Assembly: GCA_013397695.1 (NCBI GenBank)
Contig: VYZI01000107.1
Location: forward strand, 1,795,921 to 1,859,920
Origin: Centropus unirufus
Taxonomy: Eukaryota; Chordata; Aves; Cuculiformes; Centropidae
Reading direction: 5' to 3'
DNA length: 64,000 bases
Shown: in pieces, positions 39,401 to 48,843 of the stretch
How positions within the stretch are numbered: position 1 is the first letter of the stretch
Layout: every line of letters begins with the position of its first letter
Position numbers and translations under genes: made by a program
The notes under the pieces: generated by a model
Databases searched by the model: none
What the model was told of the DNA's origin: nothing
The model's input: only the letters and a program-made list of their open reading frames with translations

Positions 39401-42400
39401 CAGCAATCATATAATAAAAGCAAACTACAGAAAACAGAGAAGCTTGATGCATCATATATCCTTAAAAAGAAAAATGTTCTTGATTGTCTTTTAGGTAACA
39501 GAATGAAATTTCTCTGTCAAAACAAATAAAAAGGAGCAACACTGCAGCATGGTTCTATTTACATATGCTTAGTCAGCCACACATTGGTATTTGTGACATA
39601 AATCAGCCGGTGATTAATCAACAATTATTAAAACTTACATCTTTTTTTTAAACATCCTCTATTCTTATTTAATTAATTGCACTTTCACACTGTATGGATA
39701 CCACTAAAAATCTCCATTGCATGTAGTCAAAACTATTGTTATGGAAAGCAAGTAGAAGTAATTTTTACTTGTGACAAGCAAGGAGGAATTTCAGATTTTT
39801 TTTATATTAACTATTGGAAACAAGATCACTGTGAGAGATGGATAAATTACTGGAAATATTTTTACCTATTTTTTTTATTTTTCTTCAATCACTTCAAACA
39901 ACACATCTCATTGTCTTTCAGTCACAGAATTAAAACTGTCAGAAGAGCTTTCAGAATTGTTTTAATCAGCCACTCCAAAGACAGAAGTTGTACTTGGTCT
40001 CATTCAAAGCGATTAAAACCATTATAAACAGGAAAAAGTAATTTTGTTTCAAAAGTGACTGGCCTCTTCCAAGAGGGGAAGATCTGAAGAGCTCATCCTT
40101 TCCTCACTTGAATCTAAATCCAGAAAGCATTCAAACCTGACTCAATGCCAGGTAACACTGGGGACAGGGAGGAGCCATTTGGGAAGGTAAAGCATGTCTT
40201 TGGATCATATTTCACCTTCCCCGTGTTCTGCATTCCTGTACACCCCTCTGAGTTTTTCTCATACATCCCACCATCAGGGTTGCTTTAGAAAGTGCAGACT
40301 GCCATCTGAAGCATGACTCCTGCCTTGCCCTTTGCATATAAATTGTTCAGTGGACTTGCAAAACCCAATCTTTGATTTCTGATTGAAATGGCAGCTAAAA
40401 TCACTCTTTTCTGAGTTTAAATAGTGGCTAGGGGACTTTTTTCCCCACAGAAGACTGCAATGTTAAGGATAAAACCATCAAAGATAATTAGTTTCAGCCA
40501 AGCGTTATTTCATGAATACCCCCATTTGTACAAAACAAGGACTGTATCTATTGTTTGGATATTATTCCAAGAAAACACTGATATAGAAGAAGTTCCAAGA
40601 GGCAATTATGGAAGGTACAAGTAGGTGTCACTGAAAGCTGCTATGGCTTTCACTCCACTATACTGAAGCACATTGCCATTCTCTAGCACAGAAATAGAGC
40701 ATATGCTTAAGATGAAGCCAAGCAAAACTGCTCAGGAAGGGGCCGGTTAGTTATCATTCTGTCCCCACCATGTTCTGTTTCCCCATCAGCCAAAGCATGA
40801 TTTCATAAAAAGAACCATTTCAGTATGTCATCTTCTCATTCCAATTTTCTTCACCTTTTTTGAGTTCCCACACCATTTAACTCTTCCAAGTTATACGACA
40901 GAGACCTTCTGAGACTACAAAAGTTACAGTTTCTCTTTGCCATGCTTAAGATTAAAAAAAAAACAAAGAGCATAGTTTTTCTTGAGTGACCAATAAGCTT
41001 GCCAACTTGTCCCCTTTTCTGCCAGTATAGATGCACAAAGAAGAGGACCTGAGTTTAAGCACAGATTCAGGAGTTTGAGCTCATCACCCAGAAGTTCTGC
41101 CCATAGCTGCAAAAGAGATGATGGTTCCTTCAAGGAAAACAAACACAATGATCCTTTAGGATTAACACCAGCTAAACCAGATAAATATCAAGTGCTTATG
41201 ACTTCCAGGGCAGCTGTGACTAAATGATGAATAAGGAGCAAGAACAAATTTACTAAATAGCTGTGCATTATTAAAGTTGAAGCAGTAAATACATAGCCCA
41301 TCAAAATTTGATGCTGAGTATACTAGGAGGGAAAAAAAAGTCTTGAAGATCTCTTTCAAAGAATTGTCATGTGGCACTGCCTAATACAGCAGATGGGAGA
41401 TGTTCTTGGACCAACAGTTACAGTGACTCTGGTGTATACAAGTGTGTCGTTTAACACATCTACTTCACACTTTGTCAGTTTGACTCCCATGGTTTCATTA
41501 ATTACTTTTCTATCTTGGCATTTCCCCCATCCCAAAACTGCTGCTTCAGTGGGAAACACCTTGGTGGGTGAGCATGTCGTTGCTTCTGAGTCTTAAGAAT
41601 GTGATTCTCTCATTCCCTTGTTTATGGATTTGAGGCTCATGTTGGGGGGCTGAGTTTTGAAGAAGGTAAAAGGCAATTATTACCCTGTGTATAACTAGCT
41701 TCAAGAAGAGAAGCTTCTATGAGTATATGTCTCTTCCCACTCTCCTCAGAAGTCAAATTACCATGGATTTCACTGCCCTGCTCAATCATACCTCAGTAGA
41801 GGACAGGTTTTGCTAAAGTTTGCGTCCACCTGGATGACACCTTGTTTAAGGGTTGAATTCAAAGAGGTACATAATGTACAACCCAAGTTCACAATTTTCC
41901 TGAAAAATCATAATCTAGGCTCACTATGAGGTACAAAAAGTGTGCACAATGTAACACAATATTAGGCTTCCTTAGGATGAGAAGTGTTAAATGCCACATT
42001 AGACTGCGATTATTAGTGCTATTTTAACTAGTACATTGATGCCAAAAATAAGCCAAAATAAAAAAAAATACACAATGCATACCTTAAAGAGGTGCTTTTA
42101 TATCATAGACATGTCTGTCACATTGCCAGAATGTTTTAAAAATTAATAATTGTAAACATTAAATGATCCAATATTGACATACAGTATGGACCCATAGCTT
42201 TTCTCCATGTCCAAACAGAAATTCAGGTGATAGATGCAGTTTACATTTAGGTCAACAGTTTCCTTTCTGCCTTTTACTAGTTTTCATACTGTAACCTGTA
42301 TCTCTTCACAGTTGCATGTCCTTTCCAGGGCAGACTACAAAAATGATGACATGTGGCTACACAACATTTCAGGTTATTATTATTAAGCTACAAAATAGCT

Positions 42401-45400
42401 TATCAGAGGTAAAGCACAGCTCTGCTACAGCCACAGTTAGACCTTAGATTATAATATACTGCTATCGTTATATTTCAAAGCAAGATTAAGCTCAAATATT
42501 TGGCTCATAATTCACCCGTAGAAAAGCAGAGTTCACATATTCAGTTGCATTTCAGGGTGAAGGCTGAAAGCATCAACACGATTAAGAATATCACAATTAA
42601 CCATAGTTAAGAAAAATGTGGTCGAATAAGCATGAAACTGTAGTATTTTTCCAAACATACCTGCTAACTGAATGATGCCATGTCTTGCAACATCATAGTA
42701 AGGGTGATTGATGTTTAACTCAGGATCTTCATGTGGTGGAGACACATATGTTTCCTCCTGTTCTGACCGTGTATCTTCTGCTTCATCTCTCTGCAATTCT
42801 AAAGGAGCAAGCAGGAATGCCTTAGTGCTAATGAACAAAGAAGACCTTTTGCCTCTGACACATTACTAAAGGGTTGAACTTTATCTCTGTTTGACGAAAC
42901 TACAGGCCTTGAAAGCCATTTATTTCAGTTTCAGATCAGCTTTCTGTTTTTTATCCTTGGCCACCTGTGGGAAAAGCAACCCTTTAATACCTCAAAGCTA
43001 CCTTCACATCCTTCTTAAGATTATTATCTGCTCCCAGGCTCACAAAAATCTTGACAATGACTGGACAGCTGGCAAGCTGTGTGACCTCCCTATTCAAAAC
43101 TGCTGGTTTTGTCTCATCATTTCCTACATTCCCTCAATCTGCTTGTTGTATCCATATACAGCTTCTTGTCTTTGACTTCAAGGTTGTCCAAATGGGGAAG
43201 TCAAGGTTTCAGTATGCTCACATAAGCGTAGACAGCTCCCCCACATTAACATCCCTTCTGTATACTCTCTGTGAGCAGACTCATTACTTTGCAGAAAGGT
43301 AGCAAAGTGAAAACAAATCTCATTTCCCTCAAAACCCACCATTTCCTTGAAAGCCTTTAACTCTGAACTTGCAATAGGCAAGACATCTAAGTGTCCATCC
43401 AACCTATACCCCACCCAGAGGACAAGCACAGGTGTCAAGTCTGCTCAAAAGCCCAGTAAAATCAATGGGCATCCTTCCCCCAACTTCAGTAGATTCGGGA
43501 CAGGATCCTAGAACTATAATCCACTCTGCACTGGAATAAGGAACATTCCAGTTCCAGTTGATCTTGTCAGTTGATCTTGTTCCAGTCTTCTTAGTAATGC
43601 TTCGGTTTTGGTTTTTTGGGTTTTTTTCTCACTGTTGTAATAATGTTCAATAAGAACTGGCCTGAAATACATATCTAAAAGAACAGATTCTGGGAAAATT
43701 ACCATCACTGATGTTTCTATACTGTTCAAATATTTTTCTAGAAACTGACAGGAGTAACAGTAAATTAATGCACACAAGTGTCTTGCTAGCACAAAAGAAA
43801 AGGCACACTTAAAGAGAAAAATTCAATGTTCTTATAAGGTGCAACACTTCCTGTATATCATGCACCTCTTTTTATCATCCAAGTTTTAATAAGATAGAAT
43901 GAACACTTTTGTCTATAACATTTTTGTGACATTTTTTAAAAGTACTTCAAGAATATTTTGCATTCTAATCATCTGCATGTTTTGTATGTCTTCACCACCA
44001 CACAAGACACACTAGAGAAAAAAGAAAATATATATTAAGTATTGATTTCATCCAGATTTGTGTGCCAGTAGCTAATAAGTGTTAGAGAAAAATTCTTATT
44101 AAGTACTTTAGAAAGCTTTTCACCCACAGTTTCTCAGTATCTATCCTATAAACAGCCAGATAATAGTTTTATTGTCTCATTTTTATTTTTAGCATGATTT
44201 GTACCAAAAATGCATTTTTTTTAAGGGTGAAAGATGCCACTAGTGGCTGGGCTTCTCAAGGACAAAGAGGAGTCAGGAACACATGTACTACTTTTACATT
44301 TCCTTATGTCTAAATTCACATCAAAGCTTCCTCAGAAAATAAATCAGCAGTCCTACAGGAAAAAAAAATCTGCCTTTAGAAACAAAAAAGTATGCAAGTA
44401 TTATTATTGTCTACAAAATGTGTATTATTCTACCCTTTGGAGAAGTAACACATATAAAGAGCTAAACTTAACTGGAAAAGTATTCTTTCCCTTTAAATAA
44501 TGTTTTTTTTCCCAGGAGCTGGGGAGAATAATACAAACACAATGGAGTATATTAATTTCAATTTTTTTTCCTTTTTAAATATTTAAGTCACATTAAAAGT
44601 CAGAACAAGGAAAACTGCTTTGTTTATTACGTTCTTTTTCCATCACTGTAACCACCTAAAGTTACAAAAAGTTTCAAAGGGGAGAGAAAATAGAAATCAA
44701 AGATGCTAGTCTGTGGGGACATGAGGCAGGAGCTCTGAACTATTTACCATAATCCACTGAAACTTAATAAAGTTAAGTTAAAGTTTCACTTTATTAAAAG
44801 TGAAATGTATATTCAAGTTAAAAAAATAGAAACAACCCGTAAGTAAACTACAGCCTTTGGTATGAAGCAGCAGAGACTCTTTCTGTAAAAGGTTGTTCTG
44901 TATCATGCATAAAAATAGTCAGGTTTCCAAAACGGAAGGCCAAGGATATAAAACAAATTATAGATATCAAGCTATGTTGCTTTGAGATGTGCCAAAAAAC
45001 GTAGAAAAGCAAAATAAATATGCTTGCTTATTTGTGCTGCATTTATTCACAGGGACTGAAGTCCCTACAATAACTCTATCTACTGAAAAGCTAGTTAACC
45101 CTAACCTAATAAGACAATTCTTTGCATGTTCTTTTCCCTTTTTTTTTTAATGTGTGAACAAGACCTTGAGAGATGTTTTCTAAGAAACACGGATAAAAAA
45201 GAGAATCATTGTTCCAAACTGCAGGAGACCACAGCTCCATTTTTCTACTGCAAGTGATAGAGTTCATTTCCCTGCCCCGTGAGCTATAGCAGAGGATCAT
45301 CTGTTACTACCCATGCTGTTATCACTGTTATAACCCAAGCTGGGAGACAACACAAGGGGTCCAATCCAGAGTTTGCCAAGGCTGGCTGAGAGGAAAATTT

Positions 45401-46053
45401 ATTTCCTTGCATTTTGAATCAAGTCTTAGGAGTAAAAAGGTGAGCCTTCTGCTGCTGAAAGCCATGACAAGGAGAAAAGAGAGCTAAAGCAAGGGACTGG
45501 GAAAGGGAGAGTGAGGTGATGGGGGAAAAAATAAACCCAGACCTCTTGTTCTGAGGTTAAGCTTGGCATCCTCAAAAACTCAAGGGAAAAAAAAAAACAG
45601 TAAAGCTGATCTTTCAAAATGATGAGGCTCCTAATACCATGCTCATATTGCTCAGCTCAACTAACATCTTTGGAGATAACACGCAATACAGCAATCTCTG
45701 TGCTCATTCAATACTTGTCTGTTTGGAGTAATGACTCCCATTTGTGCCACAATATGTGATGATGGTGATATTCCAATAGCCTAGAATTGCGTTAGGAACA
45801 TCTACCAATAATTCATAAAAGCTGCATGTATTAAACTAACCTTCAACCCTAATGGCTTTAATGGGGTACACATTGGTACAGTGGCTGTTGCTGATATTGG
45901 ATTGCTTCAAGAAGTATTACAAAACGTTGGTGAAGGCTCTCATTTACTGAAGATGTTCTATTAAATCACTTATAACTCTAAACAGATGATATTTAAAGTA
46001 CAATAAAAATATTTACCGATTTCAGCTAACTTCTCATAGTCAATCTCAGACAT
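377..46053 (-). CDS. ARHGAP8: ARHGAP8 (BPGAP1-type Rho GTPase-activating protein), spliced, 3' end outside window
   Basis: Spliced minus-strand gene, partial at its 3' end. Eleven coding exons (each listed separately) join in frame to 359 codons. Seen: an acidic N-terminal tail, a BCH/CRAL-TRIO domain (about 44-195), a proline-rich segment (208-221) and a RhoGAP domain from about 225, with the finger motif GLFRRS (R264) and ILKTFLRELP (K301, R305). Known of the family: RhoGAPs speed GTP hydrolysis by Rho-family GTPases. The BCH domain mediates protein and lipid contacts, and the proline stretch of human BPGAP1 binds SH3 proteins such as cortactin to promote cell protrusion and migration. ARHGAP1 is the close paralogue. 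The linker PPPRPPLP followed by TQQFGVSLQ, and the exon wording generally, match ARHGAP8 better than ARHGAP1. The catalytic-domain asparagine region (NLA-type motif) should lie in the next exon, left of position 1. I see no frameshift or stop, so the gene looks functional. Confidence 0.95.
481..1336 (-). other. ARHGAP8 intron 10
   Basis: 856 bp. Holds a short (GTTT)n tract near 541-556 and otherwise nothing recognisable. Confidence 0.9.
1337..1465 (-). CDS. ARHGAP8: ARHGAP8 coding exon 10: RhoGAP core
   Basis: 129 bp, acceptor CTTTAG, donor GTGAGT. Encodes residues 282-325. HIPAVILKTFLRELPQPLL is the hallmark RhoGAP segment. K301 and R305 correspond to the conserved Lys and Arg that stabilise the finger and contact the GTPase in p50RhoGAP. 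Confidence 0.98.
1466..2152 (-). other. ARHGAP8 intron 9
   Basis: 687 bp of AT-rich intron with no recognisable internal feature. Confidence 0.9.
2153..2230 (-). CDS. ARHGAP8: ARHGAP8 coding exon 9: arginine-finger exon
   Basis: 78 bp, acceptor TTTCAG, donor GTAAGC. Encodes residues 256-282. It contains EGLFRRSASIQTIKDVQKLY, and the first arginine of FRRS (R264) is the family's catalytic arginine finger. Phases on both sides agree with exons 8 and 10. Confidence 0.97.
4773..4788. repeat. T homopolymer
   Basis: Sixteen consecutive T on the plus strand, in intron 8. It could be a retroposon poly(A) tail on the minus strand, but I recognise no element body beside it. Confidence 0.8.
13087..13120. 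repeat. 10-bp tandem repeat, about three copies
   Basis: AATATTTGTG, AATATTTGCA and AATATTTGTG in succession, each differing by at most two bases. The period is close to one helical turn. Located about 830 bp downstream, in gene direction, of exon 8. Confidence 0.8.
13954..14027 (-). CDS. ARHGAP8: ARHGAP8 coding exon 8: RhoGAP domain helix A region
   Basis: 74 bp, donor GTGAGC. The acceptor is CTAACAG behind a very strong T-rich tract. Encodes residues 231-256: YIKDKNKGELIPPVMKETVS then YLKRKG. This corresponds to the first RhoGAP helix and the IPPV motif. The exon lies between introns of about 9.5 and 11.7 kb. Confidence 0.95.
16099..16160. repeat. Inverted repeat with TAATTA motifs
   Basis: GGTAATTAAT (16099-16108) and its exact reverse complement ATTAATTACC (16151-16160) flank an AT-rich 42-bp centre that holds further ATTAATTA sequence. 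TAATTA is the core recognised by many homeodomain proteins. Whether this is functional or a small-transposon relic cannot be decided from one copy. Confidence 0.7.
16174..16185. repeat. 12-bp perfect palindrome CTGGTGCACCAG
   Basis: Self-complementary dodecamer 13 bp beyond the inverted repeat ending at 16160. A short palindrome of this size may be chance. Confidence 0.7.
17693..17732. repeat. 12-bp tandem repeat containing AGGTCA, three copies
   Basis: GAGGTCAGCACC occurs at 17693-17704 and 17705-17716, and a diverged copy, AAGGTCAACACT, at 17717-17728. Each unit carries the nuclear-receptor half-site AGGTCA, in the same orientation with 6-bp spacers. Confidence 0.85.
23493..23521. repeat. 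13-bp direct repeat beside the exon 7 splice donor
   Basis: TAGAAATCTCATA occurs at 23493-23505 and again at 23509-23521. The second copy touches the donor GTAAGCT of exon 7 in the downstream intron. Confidence 0.85.
23528..23638 (-). CDS. ARHGAP8: ARHGAP8 coding exon 7: proline-rich SH3 ligand and RhoGAP entry
   Basis: 111 bp, acceptor TTTCAG, donor GTAAGC. Encodes residues 194-231. A basic stretch (QRKQKGK) precedes LPPVVKVPPPRPPLP (207-221), and QQFGVSLQ then opens the RhoGAP domain. The PPPRPPLP core agrees with human BPGAP1, where it is the SH3-binding sequence. The preceding human proline cluster (TPPPTKT) is replaced here by PPVVKV. Confidence 0.96.
23639..24758 (-). other. ARHGAP8 intron 6
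   Basis: 1,120 bp of intron. The 112-codon and 66-codon open frames overlapping here on opposite strands resemble no family I know. Nothing else seen. Confidence 0.88.
24759..24857 (-). CDS. ARHGAP8: ARHGAP8 coding exon 6: end of BCH domain
   Basis: 99 bp, acceptor a run of eight T then AG, donor GTACGT. Encodes residues 161-194, with SHKFGKKITYLNYLSDLREH and KYDQLNIPQEVI. The C-terminal strand and helix of the BCH domain are both intact. Confidence 0.97.
24858..28648 (-). other. ARHGAP8 intron 5
   Basis: 3.8 kb of AT-rich intron. No recognisable repeat family or RNA gene. A C/D-box-like arrangement near 27060 was examined and rejected. Confidence 0.88.
28649..28735 (-). CDS. ARHGAP8: ARHGAP8 coding exon 5: BCH domain
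   Basis: 87 bp, acceptor TCCTAG, donor GTACTT (a weaker match to the donor consensus). Encodes residues 132-161, reading YKKNLKALYVVHPTNFIKIL and then WNIFKPLI. This is the highly conserved HPT segment of the CRAL-TRIO/BCH fold. Confidence 0.97.
28736..31188 (-). other. ARHGAP8 intron 4
   Basis: 2.45 kb of intron. Several 60-78 codon open frames on both strands show no family resemblance. Nothing else seen. Confidence 0.88.
31189..31320 (-). CDS. ARHGAP8: ARHGAP8 coding exon 4: BCH domain core
   Basis: 132 bp, acceptor TTTCAG, donor GTATGT. Encodes residues 88-132, including YLKYTLDQYVENDYTVVYFH and LNKPSLKWLQTAYKEFDRK. This is the central Sec14-like fold segment and is nearly identical to the vertebrate ARHGAP8/ARHGAP1 pattern. 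Confidence 0.97.
31321..33855 (-). other. ARHGAP8 intron 3
   Basis: 2.5 kb of intron with no recognisable element. An 89-codon plus-strand frame at 32989-33258 is unsupported. Confidence 0.88.
33856..33943 (-). CDS. ARHGAP8: ARHGAP8 coding exon 3: BCH domain
   Basis: 88 bp, acceptor CACTAG, donor GTAAGT. Encodes residues 59-88 with the family motif FSCCRMPPSHQLNHTRLLE. The split glycine and glutamate codons complete correctly with the neighbouring exons. Confidence 0.96.
33944..42660 (-). other. ARHGAP8 intron 2
   Basis: 8.7 kb of intron between the exon carrying the acidic tail and the BCH domain body. Open frames at 36702-37061 and 39677-40027 (plus) have no recognisable domain. I see no repeat family, RNA gene or extra exon. 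Confidence 0.86.
42661..42798 (-). CDS. ARHGAP8: ARHGAP8 coding exon 2: acidic tail and start of BCH domain
   Basis: 138 bp, acceptor TTTAG, donor GTATGT, entering and leaving in phase 1. Encodes residues 13-59. An acidic, Glu/Asp-rich stretch is followed by HPYYDVARHGIIQLAG, which matches the opening of the BCH domain (human ARHGAP8 HPFYDVARHGILQVAG). The acidic part has no counterpart in the human ARHGAP8 protein as I recall it, but resembles the acidic N terminus of ARHGAP1. Confidence 0.94.
43555..43580. repeat. 13-bp tandem duplication
   Basis: CAGTTGATCTTGT is repeated exactly twice head to tail, with partial TTCCAG echoes on both sides. Confidence 0.85.
44784..44805. repeat. Inverted repeat, 9-bp stem
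   Basis: TTTCACTTT (44784-44792) and AAAGTGAAA (44797-44805) form a perfect stem with a 4-base loop. The preceding AACTTAATAAAGTT is a related imperfect arm. Confidence 0.75.
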
Positions 46054-46128
46054 GTTCTCCTTAGGAAAAAGTCTATGCCAGATCTCGCTAACTGATTCTT
46101 GCAGGATGAAACAGTCCTTAGGTCAACC
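46017..46128 (-). CDS. ARHGAP8: ARHGAP8 coding exon 1: start codon with 5'UTR
   Basis: The ATG is at 46053-46051 with A at -3. The exon codes for 12 residues (MSEIDYEKLAEI) plus the first base of codon 13, then a donor GTAAAT. The upstream border is a pyrimidine-rich tract ending in TTGTAG, so the exon probably begins at 46128 with 75 bases of 5'UTR and at least one further non-coding exon upstream. An in-frame TGA sits at 46125-46123 and there is no other ATG between it and the start. The next in-frame methionine is residue 75, inside the BCH domain, which supports this start. The 5' border is inferred from the splice signal only. Confidence 0.82.
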
Positions 46129-47174
46129 CTACAAAAATAAACAAAAGTAGCTGTCATCACAGTGTGGCATATTTTACACACTATACAGACACAAAAAGAA
46201 ATCACACCCCTCCCTGCCATCCCCCAAACCCGACTGACAATTACTGTTGAGGAACAAGCTCATCTGCATTCAGGCATGATTTTCTTACAACATATTGTAC
46301 TACAGAAGTATTTTAAAACAGCATTTAAAAAAAAAAAAAGGCTACTTATAACAAGACTTTCAACCAAATGATGGGGTTTTATTGAAGGAAGGGTGATTCT
46401 TTTTAAAAATACTTACATATTACACATTTTAATGACAAACATCAGAATTGCAGATTAAGTCACTTCTTAATGTTTTCTTGATTTTCTTTCTCTGCTATAT
46501 AATCCATACCCTCACACCAAAGTCAATTATTCTACAGCAGTTTTAAGTTTTATTATAGGAAACATTTTACACCACAAATTTCACATGAAAGAGCTTCATG
46601 AAAATTTCAAGTGAGCATTAACATATAAAAAACTGAAAAAACAGCCCTTCCTGTGTGTAATCACTGCTTTTTGTCAAACACACTGTGGAGTGCTTTGTAA
46701 ACAGAATTCTAAGTATCACACCCAAAGTGAGCATCAGGAGTGAAGAATACCATTTAGAAGATCCATTTCCCCAAGCAGCTGTTCCAAGCAACAACAAGAG
46801 TACTTTCCTTAAATTAAAGCTCCAGGCCTGAGTGTGGAGGTGAGAAAGAAATTGAACTTTTTGTATTCTCCTTTTAGTTAAATTTGAAAGCCCTATTTTA
46901 TACCAGCTTGATTTCATCTAAATAAAAACAGGCATATGCATGGCTAGGTTGTTGAGAAAAAGCACAGACAAGCATACTCCTCTCTTCTGCCAAGAGGTTA
47001 GACATTGTATTGCTACTTAAAAGCACTGAAATTGGGAAATTATTTTGGACCAAAAATCAAACAAGACCAGACAGCCTGCCTGCTTGCTGCTGCTCACCTT
47101 GCATATACCAAAGCTTAAGCAGATTAAGTAGGTTTATTCCAGAACCACAAGTCTGAAAGCTCAAAGCCATCTTC

Positions 47175-47189
47175 TTTTTTTTTTTTTTT
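47175..47189. repeat. T homopolymer
   Basis: Fifteen consecutive T on the plus strand, with no recognisable element attached. Confidence 0.8.
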
Positions 47190-48169
47190 AAACAGGGGAA
47201 GGCATAATTTTCTAGAAATAAAATGCACATCAACAAAGTAAGTAAGCAGCTGTTTACCCATTTTGCTGAGAAGGGCATAGTCATTAGAGCGACCACAGTA
47301 CCACGTTGGTCAACTACAGCTGGGCTCTAACTGGCAATTACAGAGTCTATTTTGTGGGTTTTGTTTTATACATGCAAACCAAATTTACACCCTAGTATGT
47401 GACTACAGGTCTCAGGTATTACAGCGGCTGGTAAATATGATAACACTTAAAATTCTGATGGCCATTGTAGGTTTTACATGACTTTTCAAAGCATTGCACT
47501 GATCTAATACTATGCATTAGTAATTATCACCAAAGGCAACCAACTTTTTCCATAACTTGTCCCTCTGCAGATAGAACATGAACATTTTTCTGCTGCTTTG
47601 AAGATTTTCAAACACTCACCAACTATTTTATAACAATCTTATTTGTTTCCGGTTGAAAATTATTATCTTAACTTACAGGAAATTCTCAATGTAAAAACAC
47701 AAACACAGGAAAAATTTCCATTAAGTTCAAAGGACAAAATTTTGCAATTTTCACTGAGCAAAAATTTTCTTAAAACATTAAAGCACTTCTGGGCTGGAAA
47801 TAATTAATTTCATGTTCATTTTACCACATGCCATTCAAAATGAAAATTCCATTTTTGTTTTTTAATTGCAAACAAAACACGTAATGATTGATAGTCCAAA
47901 AACTAATTAGTTCATATCTTATTATTCTGTGTGGTATTTAGACATTTCTAAAATTAACAGTTAGTGACTAGTGTGTGATAATTTGTGCTTTATTTAGCAA
48001 CTATTTTGTGGCAGGTATTGTACATAATTCAGTAACTGACACAGTTTACCTCTAAGTATTTGGTACGCTATCTGATAAAGAGCACCTGTGATGGTCAGGA
48101 TGTTCCAAGATGGACCTGCTGCTGGCCAAGGCCAAGCCCATCAGCAATAGTGGTAGCACCTCTGTGATA

Positions 48170-48183
48170 ACATATTTAAGAAG
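48170..48183 (+). promoter_or_regulatory. TATA-like element inside the LTR
   Basis: ACATATTTAAGAAG lies in the position expected for the U3 promoter of this LTR type. Activity is not implied. Confidence 0.45.
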
Positions 48184-48837
48184 CTGGGGGTAGGAAAAAC
48201 CCTGCTGCACAACAGCAGCTGAAGAGAGGAGTGAGAACCTGTTGAACAATTTCACAGACACCAAGGTCAGTGAAGAAGGAGGAGGAAGAGGTGCTCTAAG
48301 TACTGGAGCAGAGATTCCCCCGCAGGCTGTGGAGAAGACCAAGGTGTGGCAGGCTGCGCCCCAGCAACCCATGGATCTTAATGATGGAGCAGATGTCCAC
48401 CTGCACCCCATGGAGGACTCCCATGGATGTCTGAAGGAGGCTGTGACCCTGTGGAAAGCCCATACTTGAAGGAGGCTCCTGACAGGACCTGTGAACCTGT
48501 AGAAGTTTGCTGGCAGGACTTATGATGTGAGGAGGCAGGAGGGCACGCTGGAATAGCTTGTGAAAAACTGTAGTCCTTGAGAAGGACTCGCTTTGGGGAA
48601 GTTCATGGAGGACTGTCTCCTGTGGAAGGAACCTCACGCTGGAGCAGGGGGAAAGCGCGATGAGGAAAGTGTGTTAGAGATGCAACTAACTGACCAAAAC
48701 CCCTACCCCCTACACCACCTGACTGGAGGAGGTAGGGAAAATGGGAGTCACCTTGAGCCTGGAAATAAGGGAGAGGTGGAGGGAAAATGTTGAGATTTAG
48801 TTTTATTTCTCATTACCCTAACTCTGATTTGACTGGT

Positions 48838-48843
48838 AATAAA
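48838..48843 (+). terminator. Poly(A) signal AATAAA of the LTR
   Basis: Exact AATAAA hexamer in the 3' part of the LTR, followed by a T-rich segment. This is consistent with the LTR's own polyadenylation site in the plus direction. Confidence 0.55.

Larger units (their letters stand above)
42799..46016 (-). other. ARHGAP8 intron 1 (first intron after the start codon)
   Basis: 3.2 kb of intron. Contains a 13-bp tandem duplication at 43555-43580 and an inverted-repeat hairpin at 44784-44805. No exon seen. Confidence 0.86.

Noticed and set aside
48052..48793. Several 66-119 codon open frames on both strands
   Set aside because: They lie inside the non-coding LTR, overlap on both strands because the block has few stops, and match no retroviral protein.
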